This document shows, piece after piece, positions 61,060 to 64,000 of a stretch of 64,000 bases of DNA; within the stretch, counting starts at the first letter, position 1; the number at the start of each line of letters is the position of its first letter. Below the pieces are notes generated by a model, which worked only from the letters and a program-made list of their open reading frames with translations, did not search any database and had not been told where the DNA came from. The stretch covers positions 310,001 to 374,000 of the forward strand of contig NZ_RXOL01000001.1 of NCBI RefSeq assembly GCF_004004515.1. The letters run 5' to 3'. Made by a program: the position numbers and the translations under genes. The DNA is from Croceicoccus ponticola. Lineage in GTDB: Bacteria > Pseudomonadota > Alphaproteobacteria > Sphingomonadales > Sphingomonadaceae.

Positions 61060-62280
61060 TCAGGTTCGATAATCCGCGTTGATCACGATGTAGCCGTGGG
61101 TCAGGTCGCAGGTCCACACCGTCGCGCTGCCTTCGGCCAAGCCGAGATCGACGTCGATGCGGATGTCCTGCCCTTTGAGGTGTTCGGCGACCGGGGCTTC
61201 GTCATAATCGGCCAGCGGCAGGCCGTTTTTCGCAGCCCACGTCCCACCGAACCCGATGGACAGCTTGTCGCGATCCGCCGGTTCGCCCGCCTTGCCCACG
61301 GCCATGACGACGCGGCCCCAGTTCGCGTCCTCTCCCGCGACGGCGGTTTTCACCAATGGCGAATTGGCGATGGACAGCCCGACGCTACGGGCGCTTTCGT
61401 CCGAAACAGCGCCTGTTACCGCGATCTCGATGAATTTCTGCGCGCCTTCGCCGTCACGCACGACGAGATGCGCAAGCTGGCGGCACACGTCGTGAATGGC
61501 CGCGGCAAAGGCGTCGGCGCCGGGACTGTCCGCATCGACCAGTTCTTCGTTGCCCGCATGCCCGGTTGCAAAGGCAAGGACCGTGTCGCTCGTCGAAGTG
61601 TCGCTATCGACGGTGATGCATGCAAACGTCGCCTCGTTCGCGGCGGACAGGCACAGTTGCAGGAAGTGGGGCGACACTTTCGCGTCCGTGAAAATGTAGC
61701 CGAGCATCGTCGCCATATCGGGCGCGATCATGCCGCTTCCCTTGACGATGGCGCTGATTTCGATCCGAGTGTCGCCCAACATAGCGCTGGCGGTCGCGCC
61801 CTTGGCGAAGGTGTCGGTCGTGCCGATGGTCTGCGCGGCCATTTCCCAGTCGCAGGGCTGCGCGGCCAGCGCGTTCATGACGCCTACCTCGGCCTTGTCC
61901 TTGGGCAGGGGCACGCCGATGACGCCGGTGGACGACACGAAGACATCGCTCGGCGCGCAATCCAGGTGCGCGGCAACCTGCGCCATGATCTGTTCCACCG
62001 CCTCTCTGCCGCGATATCCGGTAAAGGCGTTGGAATTGCCCGCGTTCACGACCAACGCGCGGGCACGGCCCAGCCGCACCTGCTCGCGGCCCATTTCTAC
62101 CTCGGACGAACAGCAGACGTTTTTGGTGAAAACGCCCGCGACGCTCGTCCCTTCGTCCAGTTCGACATATGTCAGGTCACATCGATCCCATGTCTTGTAA
62201 TGCGCCCGCGCCACGCGCGGAACGGCGCCCGCAATGGAAGGAGCGGCGGGAAAAGGGCGAGCGAGCGGGGATCTTTCCAT
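61060..62280 (-). CDS. argJ: Bifunctional ornithine acetyltransferase/N-acetylglutamate synthase
   Basis: ArgJ recycles the acetyl group from N-acetylornithine to glutamate in arginine synthesis. The 406-residue precursor from ATG 62280 shows FTKNVCCSSEV, VVNAGNSNAFTG, the KGSGMIAPDM stretch and the self-cleavage/nucleophile site MATMLGYIFTDA (cleavage before Thr). FACITVDSDTSTSDTVLAFA and the C-terminal end DLTHGYIVINADYRT are also present. The frame extends to 62496 without family sequence. It is monocistronic, divergent from the small exported protein and secA. Confidence 0.96.
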   Translation of the reverse strand: MERSPLARPFPAAPSIAGAVPRVARAHYKTWDRCDLTYVELDEGTSVAGVFTKNVCCSSEVEMGREQVRLGRARALVVNAGNSNAFTGYRGREAVEQIMAQVAAHLDCAPSDVFVSSTGVIGVPLPKDKAEVGVMNALAAQPCDWEMAAQTIGTTDTFAKGATASAMLGDTRIEISAIVKGSGMIAPDMATMLGYIFTDAKVSPHFLQLCLSAANEATFACITVDSDTSTSDTVLAFATGHAGNEELVDADSPGADAFAAAIHDVCRQLAHLVVRDGEGAQKFIEIAVTGAVSDESARSVGLSIANSPLVKTAVAGEDANWGRVVMAVGKAGEPADRDKLSIGFGGTWAAKNGLPLADYDEAPVAEHLKGQDIRIDVDLGLAEGSATVWTCDLTHGYIVINADYRT

Positions 62281-62406
62281 GGTCCGTGCGGTTACCGTGA
62301 CCATGCAGCAGCGGCAAGCAGGTTGGGAAAGGCTATTGCGCAAATTTGAGGATTTCTCCTCCACCTGCTGGATTTTGCCGTGGCAAATGCGTATCTTGGG
62401 CAAAGC

Positions 62407-62682
62407 ATGAAACGGCTCCTTGCCTTTGCCGCCCTTTTGCTGGGCCTTTCCGCGCTTCTCGCGCCGGCGCACGCGCGCATTCATTACGCGCCGCACAATG
62501 CGGAAATTTCGCGAGTCGACAAGGTCCCCTCAGGTGTCGAGGCAATCCGACTGGAGGCTGAGGCTTCGCAACCGCGCGTAAGCCGGGCAAAGCGCAACCG
62601 GGAGCTTGGCGCGCCTGCCACGCGGTCCCCGCGCACCGTCCTGCTTCCCGTGATCATGCTGGCTGACCGCCCGCTAGAATAG
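62407..62682 (+). CDS. Small exported protein of unknown function
   Basis: A 91-residue product from ATG 62407. It has a clear signal peptide ([20 protein letters not shown], cleavage near AHA-RI) and a basic, Pro/Arg-rich mature part of about 68 residues ([20 protein letters not shown]). No domain recognised. It lies in the argJ-secA gap with 120 bases to secA, which is preceded by its own leader. Could be a small periplasmic protein. Confidence 0.6.
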   Translation: MKRLLAFAALLLGLSALLAPAHARIHYAPHNAEISRVDKVPSGVEAIRLEAEASQPRVSRAKRNRELGAPATRSPRTVLLPVIMLADRPLE

Positions 62683-62801
62683 CTTTTGGCGGCGGCCGTG
62701 TGGCCGCCGACCCCACGGCACCCTTTCCGGCGCGCGCTATAGTGTGCCGTTCCCCGACATATCAGGCCCATGCATGGGCCCATCAAGGAAACACCCGACC
62801 C

Positions 62802-64000
62802 ATGTTCGGATCCATTGCCAAGTCCATGTTCGGTTCTTCGAACGAACGCTACGTCAAATCGATGGGCAAGATCGTCGCCCGCATCAACAGCCTCGAAGAA
62901 CATTTCGAGGCGATGGATGATGCCGAATTGCAAAATCAGACCGTCCTGTTTCGCGAGCGCATCGAAGCGGGCGAAAGCCTTGACGACTTGCTGCCCGAAG
63001 CATTCGCCGTGGTCCGCGAAGCGTCGAAGCGCGTCTTCGGCATGCGCCACTTCGACGTTCAGATGATCGGCGGCATCGCGCTGCACCGTGGCGAAATCGC
63101 CGAAATGCGCACGGGCGAGGGCAAGACGCTGGTCGCCACGCTTGCGACTTATCTCAATGCGCTGCCGGGCCTTGGCGTCCACGTCGTCACCGTCAACGAC
63201 TACCTCGCCCGCCGCGACGCGGATTGGATGGGTCAACTTTACCGCTGGCTCGGCCTGACCGTCGGGGTCATCGTGCCGAACATGCACGAGTACGACCGCC
63301 GGGCGAGTTACGCTTGCGACATCACTTATTCGACCAACAACGAACTCGGTTTCGATTACTTGCGCGACAACATGAAGCAGTCGCGTGAACAGCAGGTCCA
63401 CCGTCCGTTCAATTACGCGATCGTCGATGAAGTCGATTCGATCCTGATCGACGAAGCGCGCACCCCGCTGATCATCTCCGGACCGACCGAGGACAAGTCC
63501 GACCTCTACGTCACACTGGATGGCGTGGTGAAACGACTGAACGAAGAGGATTTCGACAAGGACGAGAAGACCAAGTCGATCACCCTGACTGAAGACGGCA
63601 CCGAAAAAGTCGAACAGATCCTCATCGCGGACGGATTGCTCGAAACCGATAACCTCTACGATTACGAAAACACGCAGGTCGTTCATCACCTCGATCAGGC
63701 GCTGAAGGCCGTCCACATGTTCAAATTGGACACGGACTACATCGTCAAGGACGACAAGGTCGTCATCATCGACGAATTCACCGGCCGCATGATGGACGGT
63801 CGCCGCTGGTCCAACGGCTTGCATCAGGCGGTCGAAGCTAAAGAGGGCGTGAAGATCGAGCCCGAGAACCAGACGATGGCCTCGATCACGTTCCAGAACT
63901 ATTTTCGGATGTATCCCAAGCTTTCGGGCATGACCGGTACCGCTGCGACCGAAGCTTCGGAATTCTTCGACATCTACAAGCTCAACGTCGTCGAAATCCC
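62802..64000 (+). CDS. secA: Preprotein translocase ATPase SecA, 5' part
   Basis: SecA drives Sec-dependent export. Reading from ATG 62802 gives [20 protein letters not shown] and an open frame to the window end, about 400 of the usual 900 residues. Visible are the Walker A motif [60 protein letters not shown], the DEAD-type [20 protein letters not shown] and [20 protein letters not shown], and the Walker-type [14 protein letters not shown]. Nucleotide-binding domain 1 and the preprotein crosslinking domain are intact. The 3' part lies beyond 64000. Confidence 0.98.
   Translation, partial: MFGSIAKSMFGSSNERYVKSMGKIVARINSLEEHFEAMDDAELQNQTVLFRERIEAGESLDDLLPEAFAVVREASKRVFGMRHFDVQMIGGIALHRGEIAEMRTGEGKTLVATLATYLNALPGLGVHVVTVNDYLARRDADWMGQLYRWLGLTVGVIVPNMHEYDRRASYACDITYSTNNELGFDYLRDNMKQSREQQVHRPFNYAIVDEVDSILIDEARTPLIISGPTEDKSDLYVTLDGVVKRLNEEDFDKDEKTKSITLTEDGTEKVEQILIADGLLETDNLYDYENTQVVHHLDQALKAVHMFKLDTDYIVKDDKVVIIDEFTGRMMDGRRWSNGLHQAVEAKEGVKIEPENQTMASITFQNYFRMYPKLSGMTGTAATEASEFFDIYKLNVVEI

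Noticed and set aside
62484-63824. 446-codon minus-strand frame antisense to secA
   Set aside because: SecA on the plus strand is unmistakable; the antisense frame has no family features.

Overview
The window is high-GC, gene-dense bacterial chromosome whose gene content and order point to an alphaproteobacterium of the order Sphingomonadales (Sphingomonadaceae/Erythrobacteraceae type). Indicators are the trpF-trpB-trpA-accD-folC run, an F0 ATP synthase operon (atpI-atpB-atpE-b'-b) separate from F1, a FYDLN_acid protein, and the ahcY-divL-tsaE-amgK-murU-addB-addA-trxA series. I could not assign a genus from sequence alone.

Layout. 1-6672 (minus): a LapA-type membrane protein, pyrF, an exported protein, a GNAT acetyltransferase, trpF, trpB, trpA, accD and folC, mostly overlapping by a few bases. 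6759-10623: purB, an EamA transporter, a TANGO2/NRDE protein and radC. 10784-14714 (plus): the YdbH-YnbE-YdbL envelope-lipid module. 14898-17518 (plus): the F0 operon with a strong hairpin terminator after the c-subunit gene. 17778-23030 (minus): gloB, then aroA-membrane protein-cmk-rpsA. 23219-23829: FYDLN_acid protein and tRNA-Ala(GGC).

23830-41409 is a roughly 17.6-kb genomic island integrated at the 3' end of tRNA-Ala(GGC). A 23-bp direct repeat of the tRNA end (23812-23834 and 41410-41432) marks its limits, and a tyrosine integrase lies just inside the left end. Two internal att-like junctions near 31,190 and 37,390 divide it into three modules. Module 1 (integrase to about 31.19 kb) looks like a defence or mobile region: a two-TM protein, a HEPN-like protein with an RNxxxH motif, an M15-peptidase-like protein convergent with a divergent reverse transcriptase (YGDN in place of YxDD), a serine recombinase, and an hsdM gene cut off at the junction. 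Module 2 (about 31.2-37.4 kb, all minus) carries an outer-membrane barrel protein, a PgaC-like glycosyltransferase, a tailed Flp-type pilin, an accessory Pal lipoprotein and a KdpDE-like two-component system without kdpFABC. Module 3 (about 37.4-41.4 kb) carries four PilZ proteins (five PilZ domains) and a membrane GGDEF protein. Together modules 2 and 3 look like a transferable c-di-GMP-linked exopolysaccharide/surface package.

41433-64000 returns to core genome: an EVE protein, an LplT-like transporter, pgsA, a peroxiredoxin, ahcY behind a clear palindromic operator, divL (tyrosine in place of the kinase histidine), tsaE, amgK/murU (peptidoglycan recycling), addB/addA (double-strand break repair), trxA, an inositol-phosphatase-family gene, a GST, argJ and the start of secA. 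The most novel-looking content is the composite island, especially the RT/M15-like/HEPN cluster and the repeated att junctions.
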